The translations under genes and the position numbers were made by a program. 64,000 nt of DNA from Massilia antarctica (lineage in GTDB: Bacteria; Pseudomonadota; Gammaproteobacteria; Burkholderiales; Burkholderiaceae_D), in contig NZ_CP065053.1 in assembly GCF_015689335.1 (NCBI RefSeq), forward strand, positions 6,944,001-7,008,000. Direction: 5' to 3'. Shown here piece after piece: positions 44,317 through 54,898 of the stretch; position 1 is the stretch's first letter, and each line of letters begins with the position of its first letter. Below the pieces are notes generated by a model that did no database searches, was not told where the DNA came from, and saw only the letters and a list, made by a program, of their open reading frames with translations.

Positions 44317-46655
44317 CAGATCCCCTCCCCTGCTTTTTCAACGGTGATAGCACCGAACATCGCGCCCAAGGTGGCGGTTGCCGGGTGCGCCGAGGCGACA
44401 CGCACGGTGTTCGCGGGCAGGCGGGCATCGACGCCAGCCACCAGGATGGCCGAACCGGAACCTTGCGTGACCTTGACCTTGGCGCCAGCCTGCACACCGA
44501 GCTTGTCGGCCAGGGCCGAAGGCAAGGTGACCAGCGGCGCGTTGGCGTCGGCGGTGCGCAGCAGCGGTTCGGAACGGCGCGCGATGGCGTCGGCGAAGTA
44601 GATCGGCACGTCGGTGATACGCTCCAGGGCACCGCTGGTGCCGAAGGTCGCGGACTTCAGGACGGCCTTGCCGGTGTTGTTCAGCTTGGCCGACAGGTCG
44701 GTCACGCCTTTGCCGAACAGCTCGTCGCGGATCGCTTCGGAGGTGTCGTATTCGAAACCGGACAAGCCAAGCAGATTACCCATCACGCGCAGCACTTTCC
44801 ATGCCGGACGGGTATCGCCGAGCGGTTTGACGGTGCCGTTGAAACTCTGTGCGCGGCCTTCGCAGTTCACGAAGGTGCCCGAGGTTTCGCTGAATGGCGA
44901 AATCGGCAGCAGCACGTCGGCGTACTCGAAACCATGCTGGAAGGCCGACATGACGACGACCATTTCGGCGGCGTCGAGCGCGGCGCGGGCTTGCTGCGGG
45001 TTGGCGCAATCGAGCTCAGGCTCGGCGTTAAGCAGCACGTAGGCTTTTTTCGGTACCGAGAAGGCCGGTGCGGCATTCTTGGCGGTCGCGCCGACGAGGT
45101 AGCCGCCAACCGTGTTGGCCGCTTCCGTCAGGTAGCCGAATTTGGCACCGGTCTGTTCGGCGATCCACTGCGCAGCCGCATGCAGCGCGGACGCTTGCGG
45201 ATGGTGCGCGGCGGCGTTGCCCATCAAGACCACACCAGGCAGGTTCTCGTCGCCGGTGTTCAGGCTGGCGGCGATGGCCTTGGCGGCGTCGGTCGCTTCA
45301 ATGCCTTCGAAGCCGGCTGGGGCAGCGACGCCCTTGGCGGCGGCGACAGCGGCCACGATGCTTGATACGGCAGCGAGCCAGTCGGACGGCGCGGCGATGA
45401 TCTTGTTGGCGGTCGGGATCAAGAGTTCATCATCCGAGGCGTGCACCAGGGACAGCTTGGCGCCGCCCTTGACCGCGGCGCGCAGGCGCGTGGCGACCAA
45501 AGGATGATCCTTGCGGATGAACGAGCCGATGACGAGCGCGCGCTTGACCGTCGACAGGTCGGCGATCGGCATGCCCAGCCATGGGGTGACCTGGCCGTCC
45601 AGCGCGAAATCGCTCTGGCGCAGGCGGAAGTCGATGTTCTCGGAACCGATGCCGCGCATCGCTTTTTGCAACAGGTGCAGCTCTTCGACCGTCGAATGGG
45701 CGGTGGCGAGGGCGGCGATGCTGTCTGCGCCATGCTCATGCTTGATATTGCGCAAGCCGTGCGCCACGTATTCGAGCGCGGTTTGCCAGTCGGTCTCGGC
45801 CCACTGGCCGCCCTGCTTGATCATCGGCTTGGTCAGACGCGACTGGTTGTCCAGCGCTTCGTATGAGAAACGGTCTTTGTCCGAAATCCAGCATTCATTG
45901 ATCGCATCGTTTTCCAGCGGCAGGACGCGCATGACTTTGCCGCCCTTGACCTGAACGATCAGGTTGGTGCCGAGCGAATCGTGCGGGCTGACCGATTTGC
46001 GGCGCGACAATTCCCAGGTACGGGCGCTGTAGCGGAACGGCTTCGAGGTCAGTGCGCCGACCGGGCACAGGTCGATCATATTGCCCGACACTTCAGAATC
46101 GACGGTCTTGCCGACGAAGGAAGTGATTTCAGCGTGTTCGCCGCGACCCAGCATGCCCAGTTCCATGACGCCGGCCACTTCCTGGCCGAAACGCACGCAG
46201 CGGGTGCAGTGGATGCAACGGGTCATTTCCTGCATCGAGATCAGCGGACCGGCATCTTTCGGCGGCACCACCCGTTTTTCTTCTTCGTAGCGCGAGTTCG
46301 ATTTGCCGTAGCCGACCGCCAAGTCTTGCAACTGGCATTCGCCGCCCTGGTCGCAGATCGGGCAGTCGAGCGGGTGGTTGATCAGCAAGAATTCCATCAC
46401 GGATTTCTGTGCCTGCACCGCCTTCTCGCTGTTCGAGCGCACGATCATGCCCGCCGAGACCGGCGTGGCGCAAGCCGGCAAAGGCTTCGGTGCCTTCTCG
46501 ACTTCAACCAGGCACATGCGGCAGTTCGCTGCGATCGACAATTTCTTGTGATAGCAGAAGTGCGGAATGTAGGTGCCCAGCTTGTTGGCCGCGTCCATCA
46601 CCATGCTACCCGGTGGGACTTCTACCTTCTTACCGTCAATTTCAATTTCAACCAT
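44316..46655 (-). CDS. nuoG: NADH-quinone oxidoreductase subunit G
   Basis: A 779-residue peripheral subunit. The N-terminal 2Fe-2S domain (CRMCLVEVE), the His-ligated 4Fe-4S cluster ([18 protein letters not shown]) and the [12 protein letters not shown] set are all present. A molybdopterin oxidoreductase-like but cofactor-free C-terminal domain follows. The length is intermediate between the mitochondrial form and E. coli NuoG. Many Ala- and Val-rich stretches are seen at residues 420-470. Confidence 0.96.
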   Translation of the reverse strand: MVEIEIDGKKVEVPPGSMVMDAANKLGTYIPHFCYHKKLSIAANCRMCLVEVEKAPKPLPACATPVSAGMIVRSNSEKAVQAQKSVMEFLLINHPLDCPICDQGGECQLQDLAVGYGKSNSRYEEEKRVVPPKDAGPLISMQEMTRCIHCTRCVRFGQEVAGVMELGMLGRGEHAEITSFVGKTVDSEVSGNMIDLCPVGALTSKPFRYSARTWELSRRKSVSPHDSLGTNLIVQVKGGKVMRVLPLENDAINECWISDKDRFSYEALDNQSRLTKPMIKQGGQWAETDWQTALEYVAHGLRNIKHEHGADSIAALATAHSTVEELHLLQKAMRGIGSENIDFRLRQSDFALDGQVTPWLGMPIADLSTVKRALVIGSFIRKDHPLVATRLRAAVKGGAKLSLVHASDDELLIPTANKIIAAPSDWLAAVSSIVAAVAAAKGVAAPAGFEGIEATDAAKAIAASLNTGDENLPGVVLMGNAAAHHPQASALHAAAQWIAEQTGAKFGYLTEAANTVGGYLVGATAKNAAPAFSVPKKAYVLLNAEPELDCANPQQARAALDAAEMVVVMSAFQHGFEYADVLLPISPFSETSGTFVNCEGRAQSFNGTVKPLGDTRPAWKVLRVMGNLLGLSGFEYDTSEAIRDELFGKGVTDLSAKLNNTGKAVLKSATFGTSGALERITDVPIYFADAIARRSEPLLRTADANAPLVTLPSALADKLGVQAGAKVKVTQGSGSAILVAGVDARLPANTVRVASAHPATATLGAMFGAITVEKAGEGI

Positions 46656-46670
46656 GAGAGTTCTCTGGCC

Positions 46671-47966
46671 TTAGATATAAGCAGGCACCAGACAGTGCTT
46701 GTGCTCGATGTGATATTCAAATTCTTCGCGGAAGTTCTTCACGAAAGCGCGTACCGGCATCGCCGCCGCATCACCGAGGGCGCAAATGGTGCGGCCCTGG
46801 ATGTTGTCGGCGATCGAGTTGAGCATGTCCAGGTCGTCGGGACGGCCCTGGCCGTGCTCGATGCGGTGGACCATGCGGTACATCCAACCCGTGCCTTCGC
46901 GGCACGGCGTGCACTGGCCGCAAGACTCTTCATAATAGAAATACGACAGGCGCAGCAGCGACTTGACCATGCAGCGCGTCTCGTCCATGACGATCACGGC
47001 GCCCGAACCGAGCATCGAGCCGGCCTTGGCGATCGAATCGTAGTCGAGATCGGTGTTCATCATCACGTCGCCGCGGATCACCGGGGCGGACGAACCGCCG
47101 GGAATGACCGCCTTGATCTTTTTACCGCCGCGCATGCCGCCAGCCAGTTCCAGCAACTTGGCGAATGGCGTGCCGAGCGGCACTTCGTAGTTGCCCGGCA
47201 GGTTGACGTCGCCCGAGATCGAGAAAATCTTGCTGCCGCCATTGTTCGGCTTGCCGATGGCGGCGTACTTCTCGCCACCCATGTTCAGCAGGAACGGCAC
47301 GGCGGCGAAGGTTTCGGTGTTGTTGATCGTGGTCGGCTTGCCGTACAGGCCGAACGAGGCCGGGAACGGCGGCTTGAAGCGCGGCTGGCCCTTCTTGCCT
47401 TCGAGCGATTCGAGCAGCGCGGTTTCTTCGCCGCAGATGTAGGCGCCGTAACCGTGGGCGGCGTGCAGCTGGAAGTTGAATTCGCTGCCCATGATCTTGT
47501 CGCCCAGGAAGCCGGCGGCACGCGCCTCGTCCAGTGCGTCTTCAAAGCGCGCGTATTCGGCCCAGATTTCGCCGTGGATGTAGTTGTAGCCGACCGTGAT
47601 GCCCATCGCGTAGGCGCCGATGGCCATGCCTTCGATCAGCGCGTGCGGATTGTAGCGAATGATGTCGCGGTCCTTGAACGTGCCCGGCTCGCCTTCGTCG
47701 GTATTGCAGACGAGGTATTTCTGGCCCGGGAACTGGCGCGGCATGAAGCTCCACTTCAAGCCCGTGGGGAAACCGGCGCCGCCACGGCCGCGCAGGGAAC
47801 CGGCTTTCAGTTCGGCGATGATCGCTTCCGGCGTGATTTTTTCTTCCAGGATGCGGCGCAGCGCGGAGTAGCCGCCACGGTTCACGTAATCCTGTAAATG
47901 CCAGTTCTGGCCGTCGAGGCCGGCCAGGATGACCGGGTCGATGTGACGTGAGTGGAGCGATGTCAT
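46671..47966 (-). CDS. nuoF: NADH-quinone oxidoreductase subunit F
   Basis: A 431-residue subunit holding the NADH site, FMN and one 4Fe-4S cluster (N3). The NADH loop is [13 protein letters not shown], the FMN part is [16 protein letters not shown], and [12 protein letters not shown] binds the cluster with a later cysteine. The start overlaps nuoE by ATGA. nuoG follows after 15 bases. Confidence 0.97.
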   Translation of the reverse strand: MTSLHSRHIDPVILAGLDGQNWHLQDYVNRGGYSALRRILEEKITPEAIIAELKAGSLRGRGGAGFPTGLKWSFMPRQFPGQKYLVCNTDEGEPGTFKDRDIIRYNPHALIEGMAIGAYAMGITVGYNYIHGEIWAEYARFEDALDEARAAGFLGDKIMGSEFNFQLHAAHGYGAYICGEETALLESLEGKKGQPRFKPPFPASFGLYGKPTTINNTETFAAVPFLLNMGGEKYAAIGKPNNGGSKIFSISGDVNLPGNYEVPLGTPFAKLLELAGGMRGGKKIKAVIPGGSSAPVIRGDVMMNTDLDYDSIAKAGSMLGSGAVIVMDETRCMVKSLLRLSYFYYEESCGQCTPCREGTGWMYRMVHRIEHGQGRPDDLDMLNSIADNIQGRTICALGDAAAMPVRAFVKNFREEFEYHIEHKHCLVPAYI

Positions 47967-48442
47967 TTCTTGAGTTCCTCGACCAGTGCGTCGATTTTGC
48001 TATCCGACATCAGGCTGCACATGCGCTTGTTATTAACCAGCATCACCGGCGCGTCGGCGCAAGCGCCCATGCACTCGCCTTCGACCAGGGTGAACTGGCC
48101 GTCGGCCGAGGTGGCGCGGTAGCCGATGCCCAGTTTTTCTTGCAGGTAGTGCCCGGCGTGCTCGCCGCCCGACAGGGCGCACGGCAGGTTGGTGCACACG
48201 CTGATCTTGTACTTGCCGACCGGCTTGACGTTGTACATATTGTAGAAGGTGGCCACTTCCTGCACGGCGATGGCGGGCATGCCGAGGTAATCGGCCACGT
48301 CCTGCATCACTTCCGGCGGGAGCCAGCCTTTTTCATCCTGGGCAATGGCGAGCGCCGCCATGACCGCGGACTCTTTATGGTCGGGCGGATACTTGGCGAC
48401 TTCACGGTCGATTTTTTTGTATGACTGCTCTGATAACAACAT
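47963..48442 (-). CDS. nuoE: NADH-quinone oxidoreductase subunit E
   Basis: A 159-residue thioredoxin-like subunit with a 2Fe-2S cluster (N1a). The ligands are seen as CTNLPC and CMGACADAP, in the usual spacing. The length is that of the E. coli protein. It starts 26 bases after nuoD and overlaps nuoF by ATGA. Confidence 0.97.
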   Translation of the reverse strand: MLLSEQSYKKIDREVAKYPPDHKESAVMAALAIAQDEKGWLPPEVMQDVADYLGMPAIAVQEVATFYNMYNVKPVGKYKISVCTNLPCALSGGEHAGHYLQEKLGIGYRATSADGQFTLVEGECMGACADAPVMLVNNKRMCSLMSDSKIDALVEELKK

Positions 48443-48468
48443 GGTTGTGCCTCAAATGGGTCGACAGC

Positions 48469-49722
48469 TTAGCGGTCGATACTGCCGAATACGATGTCCT
48501 GGGTGCCGATGATGGTGACGGCGTCGGCCAGCATGTGGCCGCGCGCCATTTCGTCCAGGCTTTGCAAGTGCGCATAGTCGGGGGTGCGGATCTTCAGGCG
48601 GTACGGCTTGTTGGCGCCGTCCGACACGATGTAGATCCCGAACTCGCCCTTCGGATGCTCGACCGCGGCATACGCTTCGCCCGGCGGCACGTGGAAGCCT
48701 TCGGTAAACAGCTTGAAGTGGTGAATCAAGGATTCCATGTTCGACTTCATCTCGGTGCGCTTTGGCGGCGCGACCTTGTGGTTGTCGGTCATGACCGGAC
48801 CCGGATTGGCGCGCAGCCAGGCCGATGCTTGCTTGATGATGCGGTTCGACTGGCGCATCTCTTCCACGCGCACCAGGTAACGGTCGTAGCAATCGCCATT
48901 GGTACCGACCGGGACGTCGAAGTCCATCTTGTCGTACACGGCGTACGGCTGCTTCTTGCGCAAATCCCATTCCACGCCGGAGCCGCGCAGCATGGCGCCG
49001 GTAAAGCCCATGGCTTTCGCCGCTTCCGGGCTGACCACGCCGATGCCGACGGTACGCTGTTTCCAGATACGGTTGTCGGTCAGCAGGGTTTCGTATTCGT
49101 CGACATAGGTGACGAAACGCTTGCAGAAGTCGTCGAGGAAGTCGAGCAGCGAGCCCTGGCGGTGTTCGTTCAGTTCGTCGATGGCCTTGGCGCTGCGGAT
49201 GATCGAGGCTTTGTGCTTCGGCATCGCATCCGGCAGGTCGCGGTACACGCCGCCCGGACGGTAGTAGGCCGCGTGCATGCGCGCGCCGGATACCGCTTCG
49301 TAGCAGTCGAACAAGTCTTCACGGTCGCGGAAAGCGTACAGGAAAGGACCCATGGCGCCGACGTCGAGCGCGTGCGTGCCGAGCCACATCAGGTGGTTCA
49401 GCAGGCGCGTGATTTCGTCGAACATGACGCGGATATACTGGGCGCGCACGGGCACGTCGATGCCGAGCAGCTTCTCGATCGCCATCACGTAACCGTGCTC
49501 ATTGCTCATCATCGACACATAGTCGAGACGGTCCATGTAAGGCACCGATTGCAGGTAAGTGCGGGTCTCGGCCAGCTTTTCGGTGGCGCGGTGCAACAGG
49601 CCGATGTGCGGGTCGGCGCGCTGGATCACTTCGCCGTCCAGTTCGAGCACCAGGCGCAGCACGCCGTGCGCGGCCGGGTGCTGCGGACCGAAGTTGAGGG
49701 TGTAGTTCTTAATTTCAGCCAT
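48469..49722 (-). CDS. nuoD: NADH-quinone oxidoreductase subunit D
   Basis: A 417-residue subunit of the quinone-reducing module, related to NiFe-hydrogenase large subunits. [20 protein letters not shown] near the start is the hallmark. The C-terminus ends in [12 protein letters not shown], as usual. It is separate from NuoC, unlike in E. coli, where the two are fused. The start overlaps the nuoC stop by one base. Confidence 0.97.
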   Translation of the reverse strand: MAEIKNYTLNFGPQHPAAHGVLRLVLELDGEVIQRADPHIGLLHRATEKLAETRTYLQSVPYMDRLDYVSMMSNEHGYVMAIEKLLGIDVPVRAQYIRVMFDEITRLLNHLMWLGTHALDVGAMGPFLYAFRDREDLFDCYEAVSGARMHAAYYRPGGVYRDLPDAMPKHKASIIRSAKAIDELNEHRQGSLLDFLDDFCKRFVTYVDEYETLLTDNRIWKQRTVGIGVVSPEAAKAMGFTGAMLRGSGVEWDLRKKQPYAVYDKMDFDVPVGTNGDCYDRYLVRVEEMRQSNRIIKQASAWLRANPGPVMTDNHKVAPPKRTEMKSNMESLIHHFKLFTEGFHVPPGEAYAAVEHPKGEFGIYIVSDGANKPYRLKIRTPDYAHLQSLDEMARGHMLADAVTIIGTQDIVFGSIDR

Positions 49723-50315
49723 TATTTCATCCCGTAGGTTTCTTCGCGGATCACGCGCGGAATGATTTCACGCGGCTCGATCGTCACGGCTTGGTAGATC
49801 ACGCGCTTCTGTTCGGGGTCGTAACGCATTTCGACGTAACCGGACATCGGGAAGTCCTTGCGGAACGGATGGCCGATGAAGCCGTAGTCGGTGAGGATGC
49901 GGCGCAGGTCGTTATGGCCTTCGAACAGGATGCCGTACAGGTCGAACGCTTCGCGCTCGTACCAGTTGACGGAACGCCACAGCTCAACCACCGATGGCAG
50001 CACCGGCGTATCGTCGTCTTCGGCGAACACGCGCACGCGCACCCGCCAGTTGTGTTCGATCGACAACAGGTGCGAGACGGCGGCGAAGCGCGCGCCCTCC
50101 CAGCTGCCTTCGCCGTAGGTGGAATAATCCACGCCGCACAGGTCGAGCAGTTGTTCGAATTTGAGCGCGGGATGGTCGCGCAGGGTCTGCATCGCGGCGA
50201 TATAGCCGGCGGCCTTGACCACTACGGTCACTTCGCCCAGCGCCACGGAAATAGCGGCGCCCTCACCCAATGCGGTGCGCAGGGCGAGTTCAAGGGCTTC
50301 GAGTTTTGTCGTCAT
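49722..50315 (-). CDS. nuoC: NADH-quinone oxidoreductase subunit C
   Basis: A 197-residue, 30-kDa-type subunit. [20 protein letters not shown] followed by [19 protein letters not shown] is the family signature. It supports the quinone module in the peripheral arm. The gene is separate from nuoD. nuoB lies 15 bases upstream. Confidence 0.97.
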   Translation of the reverse strand: MTTKLEALELALRTALGEGAAISVALGEVTVVVKAAGYIAAMQTLRDHPALKFEQLLDLCGVDYSTYGEGSWEGARFAAVSHLLSIEHNWRVRVRVFAEDDDTPVLPSVVELWRSVNWYEREAFDLYGILFEGHNDLRRILTDYGFIGHPFRKDFPMSGYVEMRYDPEQKRVIYQAVTIEPREIIPRVIREETYGMK

Positions 50316-50330
50316 GGTGGAAACCGCTTC

Positions 50331-50807
50331 TTAACGTGCGATGGTATTGGTGCGCTTGATCTTGTTCTGCAATTGCAGAATTCCGTACAGCAGCGCTTCA
50401 GCGGTCGGCGGACAGCCCGGCACGTAGACATCGACCGGCACGATGCGGTCGCAACCGCGCACCACCGAGTACGAATAGTGATAGTAACCGCCGCCGTTGG
50501 CGCAGGAACCCATCGAGATGACCCAGCGCGGTTCCGGCATCTGGTCGTAGACCTTGCGCAGGGCGGGCGCCATCTTGTTGCACAAGGTGCCGGCGACGAT
50601 CATCACGTCGGACTGGCGCGGCGAGGGACGGAACACGACGCCGAAGCGGTCCATGTCGTAGCGGGCCGCGCCCGTGTGCATCATTTCGACGGCGCAGCAA
50701 GCCAGGCCGAACGTCATCGGGAACATCGACCCGGTACGCGCCCAGTTGATCAGCTTGTCTGCTGTCGTGGTGATGAAACCTTCGTTTAATACGCCTTCAA
50801 TTGACAT
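50331..50807 (-). CDS. nuoB: NADH-quinone oxidoreductase subunit B
   Basis: A 158-residue subunit carrying cluster N2, the last in the chain before quinone. The ligands are the adjacent cysteines in [11 protein letters not shown], plus [11 protein letters not shown] and [26 protein letters not shown] is also typical. It starts 3 bases after the nuoA stop, in the same direction. Confidence 0.97.
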   Translation of the reverse strand: MSIEGVLNEGFITTTADKLINWARTGSMFPMTFGLACCAVEMMHTGAARYDMDRFGVVFRPSPRQSDVMIVAGTLCNKMAPALRKVYDQMPEPRWVISMGSCANGGGYYHYSYSVVRGCDRIVPVDVYVPGCPPTAEALLYGILQLQNKIKRTNTIAR

Positions 50808-50810
50808 GGC

Positions 50811-51170
50811 TTATTCCCAATCAAGGGCACCTTTCTTCCAGATATACCAAAAACCGACCACAAACTCGGCGATGAACACCATCATCGTCACGAAGCCGGA
50901 CCAGCCCAGCTCACGCATGGAGACGCCCCAGGGGAAGAAGAATGCCGTTTCCAGATCAAACAAAATAAACAGGATTGCCACCAGATAGTAGCGGACGTCG
51001 AACTTCATGCGCGCGTCTTCGAACGCTTCAAAGCCGCACTCGTAAGGCGACAGTTTGGCGGAATCGGGCTTGTGGGGAGAGAGCAGATATCCGAGTACCT
51101 GCGGGACGACACCGACACCGATGCCGACCAGGATGAACATCAGGACGGGGAAATAATTATCGAGGTTCAC
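50811..51170 (-). CDS. nuoA: NADH-quinone oxidoreductase subunit A
   Basis: A 119-residue membrane subunit with three helices. [20 protein letters not shown] is the characteristic loop, with its cysteine near the quinone site. The start is GTG (MNLDNYFPV), with AGG 8 bases before it. It is the first gene of the 14-gene nuo operon; the tRNA-Leu and its terminator lie upstream. Confidence 0.95.
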   Translation of the reverse strand: MNLDNYFPVLMFILVGIGVGVVPQVLGYLLSPHKPDSAKLSPYECGFEAFEDARMKFDVRYYLVAILFILFDLETAFFFPWGVSMRELGWSGFVTMMVFIAEFVVGFWYIWKKGALDWE

Positions 51171-51282
51171 TTGATGAGCCTATGTTGAACGATCGGTTAA
51201 TGAAACACTGCATGTCGCAGCGCCCTACCGCACGAACCTGGCTTGAACCTTGCCACCAGGACCGAACGACTGATCCTCGCAA

Positions 51283-51334
51283 AAAAGCCAGCTTAGGCAT
51301 AAACATATTCGCTTATGCAACCTTGCTGGCTTTT
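51283..51334. terminator. Terminator after tRNA-Leu, before nuoA
   Basis: AAAAGCCAGC (51283-51292) and GCTGGCTTTT (51325-51334) form a 10-bp stem, with an inner GCATAA/TTATGC stem (51297-51302, 51313-51318). On the minus strand the stem ends in six T, so it should stop tRNA transcription before nuoA, partly or fully. Four T follow on the plus strand. Confidence 0.75.
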
Positions 51335-51341
51335 ATATTCT

Positions 51342-51428
51342 TGGTGCCGACGGCGAGACTCGAACTCGCACAGGCTTTCGCCCACTACCCCCTCAAGATA
51401 GCGTGTCTACCAATTTCACCACGTCGGC
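51342..51428 (-). tRNA. tRNA-Leu (anticodon GAG)
   Basis: An 87-base tRNA with genome-encoded CCA. The acceptor arms GCCGACG and CGTCGGC pair exactly. The anticodon arm is CTATC-TTGAGGG-GGTAG, with anticodon GAG reading CUU and CUC codons. A long variable arm and the T arm GCGAGTTCGAGTCTCGC show class II leucine type. It lies between secG and nuoA, as in related betaproteobacteria. Confidence 0.95.
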
Positions 51429-51519
51429 ATTGAGTCCGCTATTCTAACATTGTTACATCACTGTATTCAATGCAAAATTGCGCGAAAACAAGGATAAAAC
51501 AGAAAAACCTTACTTCTTT

Positions 51520-51533
51520 TTGATACTGATCAA
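51520..51533. promoter_or_regulatory. Perfect FNR/ANR-type palindrome upstream of tRNA-Leu and nuo operon
   Basis: TTGATACTGATCAA matches TTGAT-N4-ATCAA exactly. On the minus strand, about 29 bases from the box centre, lies GTTTTATCC with a TTTTAT -10-like hexamer (4 of 6 consensus), which fits the class II activator spacing. The tRNA starts about 98 bases downstream. Confidence 0.6.
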
Positions 51534-51598
51534 TATTCGATCATGCTGCCTGCGCTAACTAATACTCTGTGCGCGGGCAGTATTCTACCAGAATTGAA

Positions 51599-52051
51599 TT
51601 ACTTTGGCACGGGATTAACAGGTACTTCCGGTACGTTTGTCGCCGCTGCCGGCGCAGCGGCAGGAACAGCGCCACCGGTCACTGGCGCATTCGGCGCCGC
51701 CACGGGAGCTGCCGGTGCGGTGGACGGGATGGCGCCCGGGCCGGTCGCTGGCGCCGGCGCTGGTGCCGTCACGGTAGCGCGGTCCATCACACCGCCGCCG
51801 GCGTGGTTCTTGTTTTTGGTGGCAAAGAACGCCAGGCCCAGGGTCGCACCGAAAAACACCGCGGCGGCCACGCCGGTCGACTTCGACATGAAGTTCGAGG
51901 AGCCGGTGGCGCCGAACAGACTGCCGGACGCGCCGGAACCGAAGGCCGCTCCCATATCGGCGCCCTTGCCATGCTGCAGCAAGACCAGACCGATAATCGC
52001 CAGAGCGGAAATAACCTGTACAACAACTACCAGATTGAACAACGTGTTCAT
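51599..52051 (-). CDS. secG: Preprotein translocase subunit SecG
   Basis: A 150-residue accessory subunit of the SecYEG channel. The core matches SecG: two membrane helices with ALAIIGLVLLQHGKGADMGA and the FGSGASGSLFG loop between. The C-terminal 55 residues are a Pro/Ala-rich tail (APVAAPNAPVTGGAVPAA) and lengthen the protein beyond the 110 residues of E. coli. It is 36 bases after tpiA and precedes tRNA-Leu, a standard order in this group. Confidence 0.92.
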   Translation of the reverse strand: MNTLFNLVVVVQVISALAIIGLVLLQHGKGADMGAAFGSGASGSLFGATGSSNFMSKSTGVAAAVFFGATLGLAFFATKNKNHAGGGVMDRATVTAPAPAPATGPGAIPSTAPAAPVAAPNAPVTGGAVPAAAPAAATNVPEVPVNPVPK

Positions 52052-52087
52052 TGCTTATTCCATTCCAAGTTTAACAACAATAATATT

Positions 52088-52834
52088 TCAATTGGCTGCA
52101 TGAAGGATGGCAAGGAAATCCGCCGCCTTCAGTGCCGCCCCGCCGATCAAGCCGCCGTCGATATCAGGCTGAGCCATCAATTCCAGGGCGTTATCGGGCT
52201 TCATGCTGCCGCCGTACAAAATCTGCACTGTCTCGGCCGCTACTGCATTCTTGGCCATCAGCTGCGCGCGCAACTGGGCATGGACTTCCTGGGCCATGGC
52301 TGGCGTGGCCGTCTTGCCGGTGCCGATCGCCCAGACCGGTTCGTAGGCGACGACAATCTGCGCCATCCGCTCGCCCACCAGGTCGAGCACGGCGCCAAGC
52401 TGGCCCGACACCACGGCGGCGGTCTGGCCGGCATCACGTTCGGCCAGGGTTTCGCCGACGCACACGATCGGGGTCATGCCCGCGTCGAGGACGGCGACGG
52501 TTTTCTTCGCCACCAGCTCGCTGCTTTCGCCATGATAGGCGCGCCGCTCGGAGTGGCCGACGATGACGTACGTGCACGCAAAATCGGCCAGCATGGCTGC
52601 CGCGACTTCGCCGGTGAAGGCGCCGCCCGGCTGGGCCGAGACATCCTGCGCGCCCCAGGCCACCGGGCTGCCGCTCAAGGCATCCTGGCACTGGGACAGA
52701 TAGGGTGCCGGCGCACACACGGCACAAGAGGCATCAGCGGCATTCACACCAGCGACAATGCCAGCCAACAGGCTTGCATTCGCGGCACGGCTGCCATTCA
52801 TCTTCCAATTTCCTACGACGAGTTTGCGACGCAT
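52088..52834 (-). CDS. tpiA: Triosephosphate isomerase
   Basis: A 248-residue TIM barrel that interconverts dihydroxyacetone phosphate and glyceraldehyde 3-phosphate. The catalytic residues are Asn and Lys in GNWKMNG, His in GHSERR and Glu in [20 protein letters not shown] binds phosphate. It starts the tpiA-secG-tRNA unit. The start codon has a weak ribosome site. Confidence 0.96.
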   Translation of the reverse strand: MRRKLVVGNWKMNGSRAANASLLAGIVAGVNAADASCAVCAPAPYLSQCQDALSGSPVAWGAQDVSAQPGGAFTGEVAAAMLADFACTYVIVGHSERRAYHGESSELVAKKTVAVLDAGMTPIVCVGETLAERDAGQTAAVVSGQLGAVLDLVGERMAQIVVAYEPVWAIGTGKTATPAMAQEVHAQLRAQLMAKNAVAAETVQILYGGSMKPDNALELMAQPDIDGGLIGGAALKAADFLAILHAAN

Positions 52835-52917
52835 AGTAGCCCAGATTTAATTAACCCGCTATTTTAACCCCCGATCCGATGTCGGTCAAACAAAGGCCGG
52901 GGGCAGTTGCCAGCCGA

Positions 52918-53898
52918 TCACACCACTTGCAGCATGATCTTCCCGATATGGGTGGAACTCTCCATCAGCGCGTGGGCCTGGGCGGCCTGTTCGAGGGGGA
53001 AGGTCTTGAAAATGACGGGGCCGATCTTGCCCGCTTCGAACAGCGGCCAGACGTGTTCGCGCAGATTGGCGGCGATGGCGCCCTTGAAGGCGACCGGGCG
53101 CGGGCGCAGGGTCGAGCCGGAAATGGTCAGGCGGCGGCGCAGCACCTGGCCCAGGTCGATCGTCGCCTTGGCGCCGCCCAGCAGGGCGATCAGGGCGATG
53201 CGGCCATCGTCGGCCAGGCAATCGATTTCGCGCGGCAGGTAGTCGCCGCCGACCATGTCGAGGATGACGTCGACACCCTTGTTGTCGGTGAGCGCCTTGA
53301 CCACGGCGGCGAAGTCTTCGGCCCTGTAATCGATGCCGCGTTCGGCGCCGAGCGCTTCGGTGGCGCGGCATTTGGCGGCGCTGCCGGCGGTGGCGAATAC
53401 GCGCAGGCCGAAGGCGGCGGCGAGCTGGATGGCGGTCACGCCGATGCCGGAGGTACCGCCCTGCACCAGCAGGGTTTCGCCGGCGGCCAGTCTGGCGCGG
53501 TCGAACACGTTGCTCCAGACCGTGAAGTAGTTTTCAGGCAGGGAGGCCGCTTCGAGCGCGGACAGGCCGGCGGGCACGGGCAGGCATTGCTGGAGCGGGG
53601 CGGCGCAGAATTCGGCGTAGCCGCCGCCCTGGACCAGGGCGCACACCATGTCGCCTTGCCGGAAGGTGCTGCCGGACAGGTCGCCGCCGACGATCTCGCC
53701 GGCCACTTCGAGGCCCGGCAGGTCGGACGCGCCCGGCGGGACCGGGTAATGGCCGAGGCGCTGCAGCACGTCGGGACGATTGATGCCGGCCGCGTGCACG
53801 CGGATCAGCACTGCGCCGGGTTTCAGTTCAGGGACGGGACGCTCGCACAGTTGCAGAACATCGGGAGGGCCGGGTTGCTTGATTTCGATGGCACGCAT
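52918..53898 (-). CDS. NAD(P)H quinone oxidoreductase, zinc-free MDR family
   Basis: A 326-residue medium-chain reductase of the PIG3/TP53I3 and quinone oxidoreductase type. The nucleotide-binding loop is VQGGTSGIGVTAIQLA. PGLEVAGEIVG and SLPENYFTVWSNVF are typical of this group. It lacks the zinc ligands of alcohol dehydrogenases. It is cytosolic and probably reduces quinones or enones with NADPH. It is just upstream of tpiA on the same strand, with an 83-base gap. Confidence 0.9.
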   Translation of the reverse strand: MRAIEIKQPGPPDVLQLCERPVPELKPGAVLIRVHAAGINRPDVLQRLGHYPVPPGASDLPGLEVAGEIVGGDLSGSTFRQGDMVCALVQGGGYAEFCAAPLQQCLPVPAGLSALEAASLPENYFTVWSNVFDRARLAAGETLLVQGGTSGIGVTAIQLAAAFGLRVFATAGSAAKCRATEALGAERGIDYRAEDFAAVVKALTDNKGVDVILDMVGGDYLPREIDCLADDGRIALIALLGGAKATIDLGQVLRRRLTISGSTLRPRPVAFKGAIAANLREHVWPLFEAGKIGPVIFKTFPLEQAAQAHALMESSTHIGKIMLQVV

Positions 53899-53951
53899 GG
53901 GATGGGGCTCGCTGGAAGCAAAAGGCGATTGTACGGGAAGTGGGGTTAGGC

Positions 53952-54117
53952 CGTCGCTCCCGCCACCACCGTCGTTCCCGCCACCTCTACGTCGTTCCCG
54001 CCACCTCTACGTCGTTCCCGCCACCTCTACGTCGTTCCCGCCACCTCTACGTCGTTCCCGCCACCTCTACGTCGTTCCCGCCACCTCTACGTCGTTCCCG
54101 CGAAGGCGGGAACCCAA
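53952..54117. repeat. 20-bp tandem repeat array ending in a REP-like palindrome
   Basis: The unit GTCGTTCCCGCCACCTCTAC occurs six times in direct tandem (53971-54090), after a degenerate 19-bp unit (53952-53970). The seventh copy is cut after 10 bases (54091-54100) and leads into CGAAGGCGGGAACCCAA, completing a REP-like half (54091-54117). The unit shares its first half with the REP element, so the array probably grew by slippage from it. Confidence 0.9.
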
Positions 54118-54177
54118 GTTTGTACCGCAGCCACTGGCGGATCAACGTAATTGGGTTCCCGCCTTCGCGGGAACGAC
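54091..54177. repeat. Pair of inverted REP-like palindromes
   Basis: A 27-base element at 54091-54117 and its exact reverse complement at 54151-54177, with 33 bases between. Each has its own inner palindrome: TTCCCGC then GAAG then GCGGGAA. The pair could fold into a long hairpin near the 3' end of the Sel1-repeat gene. These are typical of REP/BIME elements spread by REP-associated transposases; none is in this window. Confidence 0.85.
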
Positions 54178-54207
54178 GGCGGGCGACGCAGGCACCGCCA
54201 GCACAAT

Positions 54208-54822
54208 CTACCCCATCCCTGCCCCGCTACGCGATTGCCTCGGCAACGGCGTCCCCGGACGCCACGCGCGCGACAGCGCCTGCGCCTCGTCGATCTGCTC
54301 CTGCGTCATGCGCTTGGCGATCGCCGCCCTCTGCTCGGTCGCATTCGCATTGCCAGCGGCCGCCGCCAGGTTCCACAACATATACGCCAGCACCTTATCC
54401 TGCGGCATGCCCGCCGCGTGATACCGGTACATCAGCCCCAGCGCATGCTGCGCCTCCGCATGCCCCTGCTCGGCCGCCTTGCGGAACCACGCGATCGCTT
54501 CCTTGTGATCAAGCGGCACCGCATTGCCGGTGTAGTACATCGCCCCCACCACATACTGCGCATCGGCCTTGCCCTGCTCGGCCGCCTTGCGGTGCCACAG
54601 CATGGCTTGCTTGTAGTCGCGCGCCACCCCGCGTCCCATGTAATACATGAGGCCGAGCAAATGCTGGGCCTCCACATGCCCCGCCCGCGCCAGCGGCGCG
54701 ACTTCCCTCAGCGCGCGCGCATAGTCGCGCGCATTGTAGGCGTTGGCGCCTTCGGTAAAGCCGGCCAGCGCGCTGCCGTGCAGGCCAAGTGCGACAATCA
54801 TCGCAACAAGTAATTTTTTCAT
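54208..54822 (-). CDS. Sel1-repeat secreted protein
   Basis: A 204-residue exported protein. MKKLLVAMIVALGLHGSALA is a signal peptide. Three Sel1-like repeats follow at about residues 45-150: AQHLLGLMYYMGRGVARDYK, AQYVVGAMYYTGNAVPLDHK and AQHALGLMYRYHAAG. These form helical hairpins for protein contacts. A basic C-terminal tail follows. The ATG at 54822 was chosen because the signal peptide starts there. The DUF2807 gene upstream is on the same strand, so the two may be co-transcribed. Confidence 0.85.
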   Translation of the reverse strand: MKKLLVAMIVALGLHGSALAGFTEGANAYNARDYARALREVAPLARAGHVEAQHLLGLMYYMGRGVARDYKQAMLWHRKAAEQGKADAQYVVGAMYYTGNAVPLDHKEAIAWFRKAAEQGHAEAQHALGLMYRYHAAGMPQDKVLAYMLWNLAAAAGNANATEQRAAIAKRMTQEQIDEAQALSRAWRPGTPLPRQSRSGAGMG

Positions 54823-54898
54823 GGTTCGCGTATCGCACCAGGAGCGGCTTGCCCGCCCTGTTGATCCAGTCGTCCGTCGTACATGGATAGCATGACGG

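Noticed and set aside
53971..54100. Possible CRISPR array
   Set aside because: The 20-bp units follow each other with no spacers and no cas genes are near; this is a simple tandem repeat.
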